A DNA stretch of 64,000 bases from NCBI RefSeq assembly GCF_003852705.1, contig NZ_REFA01000001.1:239952-303951 (forward strand), read 5' to 3'. Position numbers and translations under genes: made by a program. The notes beneath the pieces were generated by a model. The model had not been told where the DNA came from. It worked only from the letters and a program-made list of their open reading frames with translations, and did not search any database. Source of the DNA: Amniculibacterium aquaticum (GTDB lineage: Bacteria > Bacteroidota > Bacteroidia > Flavobacteriales > Weeksellaceae). Shown piece after piece: positions 1-8,340 of this stretch (position 1 is its first letter; each line of letters opens with the position of its first letter).

Positions 1-1
1 G

Positions 2-562
2 GAAATTGCCTATTGGTTGGAACTGATCGAATGTTTTAAGTCAATAAATTTGGATTTTCCCATTCTGGTCCCTAGAAATTCACTTCTGTTTTTGTCTGAA
101 AAAACTTTAGGGAAAATGCAAAAATTAGGATTAAGTATTGAAGAGGTTTTGGGAAATAAACAGACGGCAATCAAAACGAAATTATTGTCCAATCATCCGT
201 TGGAATCCTTAATTTCTGAAAAGGAAAATGAACTGAAAACCATTTTTCAGGAACTTAAATTCCAATCCATTCATACCGATTTTAGCTTTGGACAATTGAT
301 TAATGCTGAGGAAATGCGACAAATGAAGTCGTACGATCGTATGAAAAAAAGACTTTTGAAAGCGGAGAAAATTAAACAACAAGAAAAGGTATCTCGAATA
401 GAAAATGTATTTTCAGAAGTCCATCCTGCCGGTATTTGGCAAGAAAGAGTTTGGAATTTTTCTGAATTTTATGCCGATTATGGCTCAGAATGGCTTCAGG
501 ATTGCTATAACAATATTTCAATTGAAAAATCCGAACTCAATGTTGTTGTCTATTCATTTTGA
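2..562 (+). CDS. bshC: Bacillithiol biosynthesis cysteine-adding enzyme BshC, C-terminal part (5' end outside window)
   Basis: The reading frame is open from base 2, so only the last ~186 residues are present. They begin EIAYWLEL and continue with FPILVPRNSLLFL, both typical of the BshC family, which adds cysteine to glucosamine-malate in the last step of bacillithiol synthesis. The remainder holds a long charged helical segment (coiled coil in BshC) and a C-terminal WQERVWNFSEFY stretch resembling the family's HP-x-G-x-QER region. Because the frame is open upstream, the TTG at 17 is unlikely to be the real start. The promoter of the next gene lies inside its 3' end. The call rests on motif recognition. 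Confidence 0.85.
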   Translation, partial: EIAYWLELIECFKSINLDFPILVPRNSLLFLSEKTLGKMQKLGLSIEEVLGNKQTAIKTKLLSNHPLESLISEKENELKTIFQELKFQSIHTDFSFGQLINAEEMRQMKSYDRMKKRLLKAEKIKQQEKVSRIENVFSEVHPAGIWQERVWNFSEFYADYGSEWLQDCYNNISIEKSELNVVVYSF

Positions 563-576
563 AAGCCTTAATTTTG
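546..576 (+). promoter_or_regulatory. Bacteroidota-type promoter for the LysM-domain gene
   Basis: TTG at 546-548, 20 bases, then TAATTTTG at 569-576, matching TTG-N17-20-TAnnTTTG. It lies within the last codons of bshC and 15 bases before the ATG at 591, so the leader would be very short. Confidence 0.55.
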
Positions 577-590
577 TGCTTTATAAAAAC

Positions 591-2237
591 ATGAGAAAAA
601 AAATATTCACCGTAGCATTATCAACCCTATTTGTTGGACTTTTTGCCCAACAGACACATGCGGTATCCCAAGGGGATACGGCATACAGTATTGCAAAAAA
701 ATACGGAATTACGCTGGACGACCTTTTAAAACTGAACCCTTCTATAAAAGATGGAAAAGTGAATTTGGGCGATGTTCTTACGGTGAATTCTAAATCAAAA
801 CCTTCGGGGAATATAAAATCCGATTCGGATTTGGGAATCATCATCATTCAGCCCAAACAAACGCTATACGGAATTTCAAAGAAATTTAAAGTTTCTGAAA
901 GCGATATTAAAAAATACAACCCACAACTAGAAACAGAAGGTTTAAAAATAGGAGCTCAATTGAAGCTTCCTATGAACAAAATCAAAAAATACGGCGATCC
1001 GCAAGAAGTATTTGTTCCTGTTGCAGCAACACCGGTTTCTGTAAACACTTCAGTTTCACCAAAAGATGAGTTTGCGACTTATACCGTAGAATCTGGTGAT
1101 ACCATTTTTTCTTTGGTAAATAAATTCGGTTCCAGCATCGATGAACTTTTAGCATGGAATCCATCGTTGTCTCAAGGCTTAAAAGCTGGGATGAATCTGA
1201 AAGTTAGAAAACTGGATGTGGCGTATAAAAAGAAAAGTGGTGATGCACTTGGTGTAGTTTTGATGTTGCCGTTTGGATACAACTCCAACGACTCTAAATA
1301 CAGAGCGATGTCTCTAGAGTTTTTAAAAGGGGCAAAATTAGCAATAGAAAGAAATGCAAAATCCGGTCAAAAATTAGATGTTATAGTGGTTGATGCCGGA
1401 AATGAACAGAGTTTTAAAAATTCACTTTCTCAGATCAATGTCAACAACACCGATTTGATGATCGGTCCTTTTTTCAAGTCCAGTATTTTAGAAGCTTTGG
1501 AATTTGTAGGGGATAAAAAAATTCCGATCGTGTCTCCATTTGCCAACTCAGAAGATTTATACGATTATAACAATCTGATTATTGTTGAAACCAACGATAA
1601 AGTCTATGCCGACAAGATCAACGAAGAGGTGGAAAAAGTATATTCCAACCAAAAAATTTATATTTTAGCAGGTAACGATCCCGGAAACGCACAGTACATT
1701 CGTGCTCAGTTGGAGAAAAAATTAAAAAATGCGGTCGTAAGTATTGTTAAATCAGCGGACGACATCAAGATCGATAAGAATATGATGACCGGACAACCGG
1801 CTCCCATCATTGCTATTTTATCAGATCCTCAACAAATTTCTGGCGAAGCCTTTACCAATCGCATGATACAGTTGTCCAAAGAATCTACGGGGAATAAAGC
1901 ATTCAGCATGTATTATTCTTCTAGTTTTGAGAAGAAAATTGACGATTTGTCTCAGGTGAATCTCGTGTATCTTATTGATAGAAAAATTAATACGGATGGG
2001 ACTTTTGAAAAAGAAATCCTAGCCGATTACAAAGCTAAATACTGTACAACACCATCCAAATACGCCATCATAGGTTTTGATGTGGTGAACGATATGTTAA
2101 GCCGTGAGAACAAATCCGGTGAACTATTTAAGCAAATAACGAAGGTACAAACTCAATTGGCAACCAAGTTTGAATTTGTAAAAGCTAAAAACAATGGCGC
2201 TTTTATCAATACGGGGTTCAGAGTGGTAAGGTATTGA
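591..2237 (+). CDS. Secreted LysM-repeat protein with a periplasmic-binding-like domain
   Basis: About 548 residues from the ATG at 591. I prefer this start because a signal peptide (MRKKIFTVALSTLFVGLFAQ) follows at once, whereas the open frame upstream to 405 overlaps bshC. Three LysM-like repeats follow (roughly residues 24-68, 85-130 and 165-205), each with a GDT- or QTLY-type turn and a Y-N-P motif; these normally bind peptidoglycan. The C-terminal ~330 residues resemble a type I periplasmic-binding fold (VIVVDAGNEQSF, IGPFF, PIVSPFA), as in branched-chain amino acid receptors and LpoA-like lipoproteins. It may sense or organise the cell wall in the periplasm; this is inference. A promoter sits just upstream. 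Confidence 0.8.
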   Translation: MRKKIFTVALSTLFVGLFAQQTHAVSQGDTAYSIAKKYGITLDDLLKLNPSIKDGKVNLGDVLTVNSKSKPSGNIKSDSDLGIIIIQPKQTLYGISKKFKVSESDIKKYNPQLETEGLKIGAQLKLPMNKIKKYGDPQEVFVPVAATPVSVNTSVSPKDEFATYTVESGDTIFSLVNKFGSSIDELLAWNPSLSQGLKAGMNLKVRKLDVAYKKKSGDALGVVLMLPFGYNSNDSKYRAMSLEFLKGAKLAIERNAKSGQKLDVIVVDAGNEQSFKNSLSQINVNNTDLMIGPFFKSSILEALEFVGDKKIPIVSPFANSEDLYDYNNLIIVETNDKVYADKINEEVEKVYSNQKIYILAGNDPGNAQYIRAQLEKKLKNAVVSIVKSADDIKIDKNMMTGQPAPIIAILSDPQQISGEAFTNRMIQLSKESTGNKAFSMYYSSSFEKKIDDLSQVNLVYLIDRKINTDGTFEKEILADYKAKYCTTPSKYAIIGFDVVNDMLSRENKSGELFKQITKVQTQLATKFEFVKAKNNGAFINTGFRVVRY

Positions 2238-2286
2238 TACCTTTAAAATAAACAACTAAAAACCTATAAAACATTCAATTATATTT

Positions 2287-3162
2287 ATGAAAGCACTAAT
2301 ATTTCCTGGTCAAGGTTCTCAGTTCGTAGGAATGGGAAAGGAATTGTACGATTCCAGAAAAGATGTAAAGGATTTGATGCAAGCAGCAAATGAGATCTTA
2401 GGCTTCGATATACTTTCCATCATGTTCTCCGGATCAGACGAAGATCTTAAAAGAACCGAGGTAACGCAACCGGCTATATTTTTACACTCTGTAGCTGCTC
2501 TAAAAGCAGTGAATGGACTGGGTGCCGAAATGGTTGCAGGGCATTCTTTGGGAGAGTTTTCTGCTTTGGTTGCAAACGGAGTTCTTTCTTACGAAGACGG
2601 ATTGAAGCTGGTGGCAGCAAGAGCTAAAGCCATGCAGGAAGCTTGCGATGCCAATCCGAGTTCTATGGCTGCAATCCTAGGATTGGCCGATGAAAAAGTG
2701 GAAGAAATTTGTGCTTCTGTTGATGGTATTGTGGTTCCGGCAAATTACAACTGCCCAGGTCAGTTGGTAATTTCAGGTGAAACAAAAGCTGTGGAATTGG
2801 CTTGTGAAAAAATGAAAGAAGCCGGTGCAAAAAGAGCTTTGTTGCTTCCTGTGAATGGGGCTTTTCATTCTCCTTTGATGATGCCCGCACAAGAAAAATT
2901 GGCCATTGCCATAGAAAATACAAAGTTTAGAAATGCAACCATCCCGGTGTATCAAAACATAACTACAACAGCCGTTTCTGATCCTGAACAGATAAAACAA
3001 AACCTGATTAAACAATTGACAGGGCCTGTGAAATGGACTCAAACTGTTCAAAATATGATTGCCGATGGTGCAATTAATTTTGTAGAAGTAGGACCTGGAA
3101 AAACACTGCAAGGTCTTGTGAAAAAGATCAACTCAGAAGCAGTATTGTCTTCAGCAATTTAA
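2287..3162 (+). CDS. fabD: Malonyl-CoA:ACP transacylase
   Basis: 291 residues, normal length for FabD, which moves malonyl from CoA to acyl carrier protein for fatty acid synthesis in the cytoplasm. The N-terminus has FPGQGSQ, the nucleophile elbow is GHSLGEF with Ser87, the conserved arginine lies in AARAKAM, and the catalytic histidine is in GAFHSPLM. No rearrangement or missing residue is seen. It follows the LysM gene after 49 bases and is closed by a hairpin terminator. Confidence 0.95.
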   Translation: MKALIFPGQGSQFVGMGKELYDSRKDVKDLMQAANEILGFDILSIMFSGSDEDLKRTEVTQPAIFLHSVAALKAVNGLGAEMVAGHSLGEFSALVANGVLSYEDGLKLVAARAKAMQEACDANPSSMAAILGLADEKVEEICASVDGIVVPANYNCPGQLVISGETKAVELACEKMKEAGAKRALLLPVNGAFHSPLMMPAQEKLAIAIENTKFRNATIPVYQNITTTAVSDPEQIKQNLIKQLTGPVKWTQTVQNMIADGAINFVEVGPGKTLQGLVKKINSEAVLSSAI

Positions 3163-3173
3163 AATAAGAACAG

Positions 3174-3200
3174 AAAACCACAGGAAAATTGTGGTTTTTC
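3174..3200 (+). terminator. Rho-independent terminator after fabD
   Basis: Nine-base stem AAAACCACA / TGTGGTTTT with a 7-base loop, ending in a T run. It separates fabD from the GYDIA kinase gene at 3214. Confidence 0.7.
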
Positions 3201-3213
3201 TCTTTATATACTC

Positions 3214-4122
3214 ATGATTCAGTCTCCTATTTTTTCTCCCGGCAAACTTTTATTAACATCAGAGTACTTCGTTTTGGATGGAGCACTTGCTTTGGCTGTT
3301 CCTACAAAAGCCGGACAGGAAATGGTGGTTCGAGTTATGGAAGACCAAGCTTCTTTTATTTTTTGGGAAGCCCATCATCAAAATAGACCATGGCTAAAAG
3401 CCGTTATTGACTTCACGACTTGGGAAATAATTGAAACGAACGATGTGGTTTCGGCTGAATTTGTGAAAAAAACCTTGCAAAATGTTGAATTTTTGAGAGG
3501 AGGTATTTTCGAAAAAGGTAATTCGTACCACTTTAAAACCAACCTTCAGTTTCCATCCAATTATGGTTTGGGTAGTAGTTCGACTTTGATGACCAATTTG
3601 GCAAGTTGGGCCGGAGTTTGTCCTTTTAAACTCAACGAAATATCACTTGGTGGTAGCGGTTATGATATCGCTGTTGCCGAAAGAAAAACAGCAATTTTAT
3701 ATTCGTGTACACCCAAAAGAGAAATAAAATCTATGGTTTATAAACCGGATTTTTATTCTGAACTTATTTTTATTCATCTCAATCAAAAAAAAGACTCTCG
3801 TGAGGGCATACGATTGTATCGATCAAAAGAGAAAAGCACCTCTATGATTGACGAAATGTCTTCTTTAACCAATGAAATTTTGAATGCTAAAAACATGAGT
3901 GCATTTTCAAATTTAATGGACATTCATGAAGGGAAAGTCTCTGAGTTTTTAGGACTAGAAACGGTGAAAAGCAGTCGCTTTTCCGACTGTCCTGTTTTTG
4001 TGAAAAGTCTTGGGGCTTGGGGTGGAGATTTTGTCCTTACCCAAAAATTTGAAGGATACCGGGCATACTTTTCGGACAAAGGATTTGCCGATATCTGGGA
4101 TTGGGAACAACTAATTTTGTGA
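3214..4122 (+). CDS. GYDIA-family GHMP kinase
   Basis: 302 residues. The opening SPGKLLLTSEYFVLDG is the GHMP start motif, NYGLGSSSTL (residues ~112-121) is the phosphate-binding loop, and GGSGYDIAVA carries the GYDIA signature that names this Bacteroidota family. Relatives include mevalonate and phosphomevalonate kinases, so an isoprenoid-pathway substrate is plausible, but the exact substrate cannot be read from sequence. The ATG at 3214 is chosen because the GHMP motif begins within ten residues. It lies between fabD and pckA on the same strand, each side apparently separately transcribed. Confidence 0.85.
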   Translation: MIQSPIFSPGKLLLTSEYFVLDGALALAVPTKAGQEMVVRVMEDQASFIFWEAHHQNRPWLKAVIDFTTWEIIETNDVVSAEFVKKTLQNVEFLRGGIFEKGNSYHFKTNLQFPSNYGLGSSSTLMTNLASWAGVCPFKLNEISLGGSGYDIAVAERKTAILYSCTPKREIKSMVYKPDFYSELIFIHLNQKKDSREGIRLYRSKEKSTSMIDEMSSLTNEILNAKNMSAFSNLMDIHEGKVSEFLGLETVKSSRFSDCPVFVKSLGAWGGDFVLTQKFEGYRAYFSDKGFADIWDWEQLIL

Positions 4123-4152
4123 TTGATAATGTTTTATATCAGTTACAATTAT

Positions 4153-4183
4153 TTGCCAATTTAGTGCTTTATTAATATCTTTA
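4153..4183 (+). promoter_or_regulatory. Probable promoter of pckA
   Basis: TTG at 4153-4155, 20 bases, then TATCTTTA at 4176-4183 (one mismatch to TAnnTTTG). It predicts a leader of about 55 bases before the ATG at 4244. Confidence 0.45.
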
Positions 4184-4243
4184 GAACCTTATTTTTTTAA
4201 CTATAAATTAATCTAATAATCTGTAAAATACAGAGAAGTAATT

Positions 4244-5845
4244 ATGAAAAACGACAAAATTATTGATCAGTTGCATCAAATGGGAATTAAAGGATTCCAA
4301 GAAGTAGTTTATAATCCTTCATACGAAGAACTTTATCAAGACGAAATCTCAACAGAAAACCAAGGATACGAAGTAGGTGAATTGACTGAATCTGGAGCGA
4401 TTTCTGTAAAAACAGGTGTGTTCACAGGGCGTTCTCCTAAAGATAGATTTATCGTTAAAGATGATGTATCCAAAGATAACATCAATTGGGACGGTAAAGT
4501 GAATTTGCCAACTACTCCAGAAGTTTTTGCAGCTTGTAAATCTTTGGTTATCGACCAATTGTCAAGTTCAAAAAAATTATATGTTGTAGATACCTATTGC
4601 GGTACCAACCCGGATACCCGTCTGAAAGTGAGATTCATTATGGAGGTAGCTTGGCAAGCACATTTTGTAACCAATATGTTCATTCGTCCTTCCAATTATG
4701 AGTTGGAAAACTTTGGAGAACCGGATTTCATCGTTATGAACGGCTCTAAAACAACGAACCCGAACTGGAAAGAACAAGGATTAAACTCTGAAAATTTCGT
4801 AATGTTTAACCTTACCGAAAAAATGCAAATCATCGGCGGTACTTGGTACGGTGGTGAAATGAAAAAAGGGATGTTTGCCATGATGAACTATTATCTACCT
4901 TTAAAAGGAATGGCTTCTATGCATTGTTCTGCGAATGTAGGTGAAGACGGCGATGTTGCCCTTTTCTTCGGTCTATCCGGAACAGGTAAGACTACTTTGT
5001 CTGCAGATCCTAAAAGATATTTGATCGGTGATGACGAACACGGTTGGGATAACAATGGAGTTTTCAACTATGAAGGTGGTTGTTATGCAAAAGTGATCGA
5101 TCTTTCTGAAGAAAAAGAACCGGATATTTTCCGTGCGATTAAGAGAGATGCTTTGCTGGAAAATGTAGTTGTTAATAACGGTGTTGCCGATTACAAAGAC
5201 GGCTCAATTACAGAAAATACCAGAGTTTCTTACCCAATCTATCACATCAACAAGATTGTATTGCCATCCAAAGCGGGACATGCAAAAAAAGTAGTTTACT
5301 TATCTGCAGATGCTTTTGGAGTATTGCCTCCGGTTTCTATTTTAAATGACGATCAAGCTCAATATCACTTCCTTTGTGGATATACTTCAAAATTAGCGGG
5401 TACTGAAAGAGGAATTACAGAACCTCAACCTTCTTTCTCTCCAGCGTTTGGTGAGGCTTTCTTAACCCTTCACCCAACCATGTACTCTAAAACTTTAATC
5501 GGTAAAATGAAAGAGCACGGTGCTAAAGCTTATTTGGTAAACACTGGTTGGAACGGTACTGGTAAAAGAATTTCTCTAAAAGACACCAGAGCGATTATTG
5601 ATGCAATCATCGACGGTTCTATCGAGAAAGCAGAAAAAACCATCGTGCCAATTATGAATTTAGAAATTCCTACAGCGTTGCCAAATGTTTCTGAAGGTAT
5701 TTTGGATCCAAGAGCAACCTATGCCGATGCTTCTGAGTGGGAAGTGAAAGCTAAGGATCTTGCAGGAAGATACATTAAAAACTTCGAGCAATATTGCGAT
5801 AACGAAGAAGGTAAAAGATTGGTTGCAGCAGGTCCTCAACTATAA
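4244..5845 (+). CDS. pckA: Phosphoenolpyruvate carboxykinase (ATP)
   Basis: 533 residues, the usual size. It interconverts oxaloacetate and phosphoenolpyruvate using ATP, the first committed step of gluconeogenesis, in the cytoplasm. [11 protein letters not shown] near residue 60 is the family signature, [11 protein letters not shown] (residues 243-253) is the kinase P-loop, GDDEHGWD binds metal, and [14 protein letters not shown] is the adenine/substrate loop. The gene stands alone between its own promoter and a terminator. Confidence 0.97.
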   Translation: MKNDKIIDQLHQMGIKGFQEVVYNPSYEELYQDEISTENQGYEVGELTESGAISVKTGVFTGRSPKDRFIVKDDVSKDNINWDGKVNLPTTPEVFAACKSLVIDQLSSSKKLYVVDTYCGTNPDTRLKVRFIMEVAWQAHFVTNMFIRPSNYELENFGEPDFIVMNGSKTTNPNWKEQGLNSENFVMFNLTEKMQIIGGTWYGGEMKKGMFAMMNYYLPLKGMASMHCSANVGEDGDVALFFGLSGTGKTTLSADPKRYLIGDDEHGWDNNGVFNYEGGCYAKVIDLSEEKEPDIFRAIKRDALLENVVVNNGVADYKDGSITENTRVSYPIYHINKIVLPSKAGHAKKVVYLSADAFGVLPPVSILNDDQAQYHFLCGYTSKLAGTERGITEPQPSFSPAFGEAFLTLHPTMYSKTLIGKMKEHGAKAYLVNTGWNGTGKRISLKDTRAIIDAIIDGSIEKAEKTIVPIMNLEIPTALPNVSEGILDPRATYADASEWEVKAKDLAGRYIKNFEQYCDNEEGKRLVAAGPQL

Positions 5846-5866
5846 AATTATCTTATCAATTATAAT

Positions 5867-5897
5867 AAAACCGTTCTCAAAAGAGAGCGGTTTTTTA
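5867..5897 (+). terminator. Terminator after pckA
   Basis: Stem AAAACCGTTCTC / GAGAGCGGTTTT (one G-T pair) with an AAAA loop and a T-rich tail. It is nearly symmetrical, so it may also serve aroQ on the other strand. Confidence 0.75.
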
Positions 5898-5938
5898 TTT
5901 TGTGGGACAATTTGAGTTGGCATTCTGATTTTCCTTTG

Positions 5939-6352
5939 TTACGAGTGTACTAAATTTAAAACAGCCAATCGGTAGCCGTTAAGACCAAAACCGGTAATTA
6001 CACCGTCCGATTGTGCAGCAGTAACCGATTTTTGCCTGAATTCTTCCCTTTTGTAGATGTTAGAAATGTGGACTTCAATTTTAGGTTTTTTAATGTTTTT
6101 AAGGCCATCTGCTATGGCGTAGGAATAATGTGAATAAGCACCAGGATTGATGATTAAGGCGTCGTAATCATCAACATGCAAACGGTTGATAATTTCCCCT
6201 TCTATATTTGATTGGAAATAATGAATATTCAAGCTACTAAATTCCTTTTTTAAAGTTTCTAAAAAACTTTCCATACTTGTGGAGCCGTAGATTTCAGGCT
6301 CGCGACTACCTAAGAGATTAAGATTGGGACCGTTGACAATGAGAATATTCAT
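5939..6352 (-). CDS. aroQ: 3-dehydroquinate dehydratase, type II
   Basis: 137 residues, normal for the small dodecameric type II enzyme of the shikimate pathway. NGPNLNLLGSREPEIYG at the N-terminus includes the catalytic arginine and tyrosine loop, INPGAYSHYSYAI carries the conserved Asn and Ala-Tyr region, and EVHISN supplies the catalytic histidine. A TATATTTG box lies at 6370-6377, 18 bases before the ATG, so the gene probably has its own promoter downstream of the tRNA-Glu terminator. Confidence 0.95.
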   Translation of the reverse strand: MNILIVNGPNLNLLGSREPEIYGSTSMESFLETLKKEFSSLNIHYFQSNIEGEIINRLHVDDYDALIINPGAYSHYSYAIADGLKNIKKPKIEVHISNIYKREEFRQKSVTAAQSDGVITGFGLNGYRLAVLNLVHS

Positions 6353-6380
6353 TTTATTTTTTTTTTATTCAAATATAATA

Positions 6381-6409
6381 AAAAAACCTTCAGATTGCTC
6401 TGAAGGTTT
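6381..6409 (-). terminator. Terminator of the rpsT/tRNA-Glu transcript
   Basis: Read on the minus strand, AAACCTTCAG / CTGAAGGTTT encloses a 6-base loop and is followed by a T run. It lies directly downstream of tRNA-Glu. Confidence 0.8.
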
Positions 6410-6410
6410 G

Positions 6411-6482
6411 TAGCCCGTAGGGGAATCGAACCCCTCTTACCAGAATGAAAATCTGAGGTCCTAACCGATAGACGAACGGGCC
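6411..6482 (-). tRNA. tRNA-Glu (anticodon TTC)
   Basis: 72-base cloverleaf on the minus strand. The acceptor stem is GGCCCGT / ACGGGCT, the T arm contains GGTTCGATTCC, and the anticodon loop TTTTCAT gives TTC. CCA is not encoded. The terminal acceptor pair is G1-U72, a wobble. It lies 13 bases downstream of the rpsT stop codon and is probably cotranscribed with it. Confidence 0.95.
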
Positions 6483-6495
6483 GTAGATTTTATAA

Positions 6496-6750
6496 TTACG
6501 CTAATTTGTTAACGTGCTTAGTCAATTTACTTTTTAAGTTAGCAGCCTTATTCTTGTGAATAATGTTTTTCTTAGCCAACTTATCCAACAAAGAAATTAC
6601 TTTAGGCAATTGCTCAGTAGCAACTTTTTTGTCCTCTTCATTTCTTAATACTTTCATAGCTGTTCTAGCAGTCTTATGATAATATCTGTTACGCAATCTT
6701 TTTACTGCGTTTTGTCTGATTCTCTTTAATGCTGATTTATGATTTGCCAT
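6496..6750 (-). CDS. rpsT: 30S ribosomal protein S20
   Basis: 84 residues, rich in lysine and arginine, opening [14 protein letters not shown], the S20 signature. It binds the 5' domain of 16S rRNA during small-subunit assembly. It has its own strong promoter (6778-6807) and is followed by tRNA-Glu, so protein and tRNA likely share a primary transcript. Confidence 0.97.
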   Translation of the reverse strand: MANHKSALKRIRQNAVKRLRNRYYHKTARTAMKVLRNEEDKKVATEQLPKVISLLDKLAKKNIIHKNKAANLKSKLTKHVNKLA

Positions 6751-6777
6751 AATTACTTACTGTCTCAATTGTGGTTG

Positions 6778-6807
6778 CAAAGATATAACTTATTTTTTAT
6801 TCTGCAA
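6778..6807 (-). promoter_or_regulatory. Promoter of rpsT
   Basis: On the minus strand, TTG (6807-6805), 19 bases, TATCTTTG (6785-6778). Both boxes match the Bacteroidota consensus; the leader is about 20 bases. Confidence 0.7.
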
Positions 6808-6857
6808 ATATTTTTTCAATTTTTTTTTCGATTGAGAAAATATTTGAAAAAACTTAG

Positions 6858-6929
6858 TAGCCTATAGGGGAATCGAACCCCTGTTGCAAGAATGAAAATC
6901 TTGAGTCCTAACCACTAGACGAATAGGCC
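6858..6929 (-). tRNA. tRNA-Glu (anticodon TTC), second gene
   Basis: 72 bases on the minus strand. Acceptor stem GGCCTAT / ATAGGCT, anticodon loop TTTTCAT giving TTC, T arm GGTTCGATTCC. CCA is not encoded. It shares D- and T-arm cores with the tRNA-Glu 375 bases away but differs in the acceptor, anticodon stem and variable positions. It also has the terminal G-U acceptor pair. Confidence 0.95.
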
Positions 6930-6942
6930 GTTTTTCCGGTTG

Positions 6943-6972
6943 CAAAAGTAGGAATATTTTTTATATCTGCAA
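6943..6972 (-). promoter_or_regulatory. Promoter of the second tRNA-Glu gene
   Basis: On the minus strand, TTG (6972-6970), 19 bases, TACTTTTG (6950-6943), 14 bases before the tRNA 5' end. Confidence 0.7.
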
Positions 6973-6985
6973 GTGTATTTTTAAT

Positions 6986-8284
6986 TTATTTTATTTTTTT
7001 TTCGATTACTGAGTTTTTTATCCCTTTGGCCTCTATTTCTTTTTGCAGTTTTATAGCGTCTTCCAGGTTGTTTACCTTACCGTAAGTATAATAGAATATA
7101 CCGTCCTTCTTGTTTCTTTCCAATGGACTAAGCGTTTGTTGTACATACGATTTCGAGTTTAACTTCTCTTTACTTACAGCAACTTCTAAGGTGTAATATC
7201 CAAAATTGATGCTTTGGTTTGGGACGAAGCCAACGGAATAAGAATTTCTAAATCCTGCATCTCTTGCAGTCTTTTGGTTGTTGTCTCTTATAGAAGCCAT
7301 ATTGGTAGCACCATAATAATATTTGTACATGTCGTTTTCCTTTAAGATCAAAATGTTGTTGAGACCTTTTAGTTCGGGGTCGTTTTCATTGTATTTGTTG
7401 GCGCTGCTGAATAAAAAGATTCTGAAATCATTTTTCAAAGGAATTTCAGCGGGTTTGTCTTCTTTTTTAGGTCCGGATTTTATTCCACTTTTTTGATCAA
7501 TGGTTTTCTTGTATTTGATGATCGCATCAAAGATGCTGGCTGCAACTTCGTCTTGGCCGTTGTCGGAAGCCAGATATCGAGCATCTTCCGGATTGTTGAT
7601 GAAGCCGGTTTCTATCAAAACAGAAGGCATGGCATTCATCCTAAGGACATGGAGATCCTTTTGCATTACTCCTCTGGAGTATCTTTTGTCTTTGTTTACA
7701 AAATTTTCTTCCACCAATGCTCCAAAGGTAAGACTGGCCATAAGGTATTTGCTTTGGTTAACCTTTAATGCAATTAGGGATTCCGGAGAACTGGGATCGT
7801 AAGACGCGAATCGTTCTCTATCCTTGTCGTCTAAAAAGACCACATCGTTCTCTCTTTTAGCAACTTCTAAGTTGGTTTTGTTTTGGTTAGGACCTTGTAC
7901 AAAAGTCTCTGTACCTGTAGCAGTCGCTATTTTGCTGGCGGTAGAATTTACATGTACGGATATAAATAAGTCGGCTTTGCTGTTGTTGGCCAAGTCGGTT
8001 CTATCTCCTAAGGACGGGTAGAAATCTTCCTTTCTGGTGTAGATCACTTTGTATTCTTTGTTTTTTTCCAACATCCTACCCAGTTTTAGTACGATTGCCA
8101 AGGTGATGTCTTTTTCACGAACGGTACCCAAATCGTCGTATTTTCTAGTTGCACCCGGATCTTTTTCGCCACCGTGACCTGCATCTAGGACGATGGTGAA
8201 TTTTTTTTGAGCCATCGTTAATCCAAATAAAAAAACGAAAATGAATGTGAAATATCTTTTAAAATAAAATCTTATTAGGTTCAT
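6986..8284 (-). CDS. N-acetylmuramoyl-L-alanine amidase (Amidase_3)
   Basis: 432 residues. A hydrophobic N-terminal signal (residues 1-25, ending AMAQ-like TMAQ) sends it out of the cytoplasm. The zinc-amidase domain follows: DAGHGG (His37), REKD (Glu57), SVHVNS (His111) and LIETGF (catalytic Glu), all present. It cleaves the amide between muramic acid and the peptide stem during wall remodelling or division. After a lysine-rich linker (~residues 268-290) the C-terminal ~130 residues look like a SPOR-type module (YTLEVAVSKE, AIKLQKEIEAKGIKN), which would bind denuded septal peptidoglycan. It diverges from lptD. Confidence 0.9.
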   Translation of the reverse strand: MNLIRFYFKRYFTFIFVFLFGLTMAQKKFTIVLDAGHGGEKDPGATRKYDDLGTVREKDITLAIVLKLGRMLEKNKEYKVIYTRKEDFYPSLGDRTDLANNSKADLFISVHVNSTASKIATATGTETFVQGPNQNKTNLEVAKRENDVVFLDDKDRERFASYDPSSPESLIALKVNQSKYLMASLTFGALVEENFVNKDKRYSRGVMQKDLHVLRMNAMPSVLIETGFINNPEDARYLASDNGQDEVAASIFDAIIKYKKTIDQKSGIKSGPKKEDKPAEIPLKNDFRIFLFSSANKYNENDPELKGLNNILILKENDMYKYYYGATNMASIRDNNQKTARDAGFRNSYSVGFVPNQSINFGYYTLEVAVSKEKLNSKSYVQQTLSPLERNKKDGIFYYTYGKVNNLEDAIKLQKEIEAKGIKNSVIEKKIK

Positions 8285-8340
8285 CTCTAAATTTTAAAAA
8301 TTATATTTAATTTTGAAGCCGAATTTTTATACTTATAAAA

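Noticed and set aside
405..590. Upstream extension of the LysM protein
   Set aside because: Overlaps bshC in another frame; the signal peptide and promoter place the start at 591.
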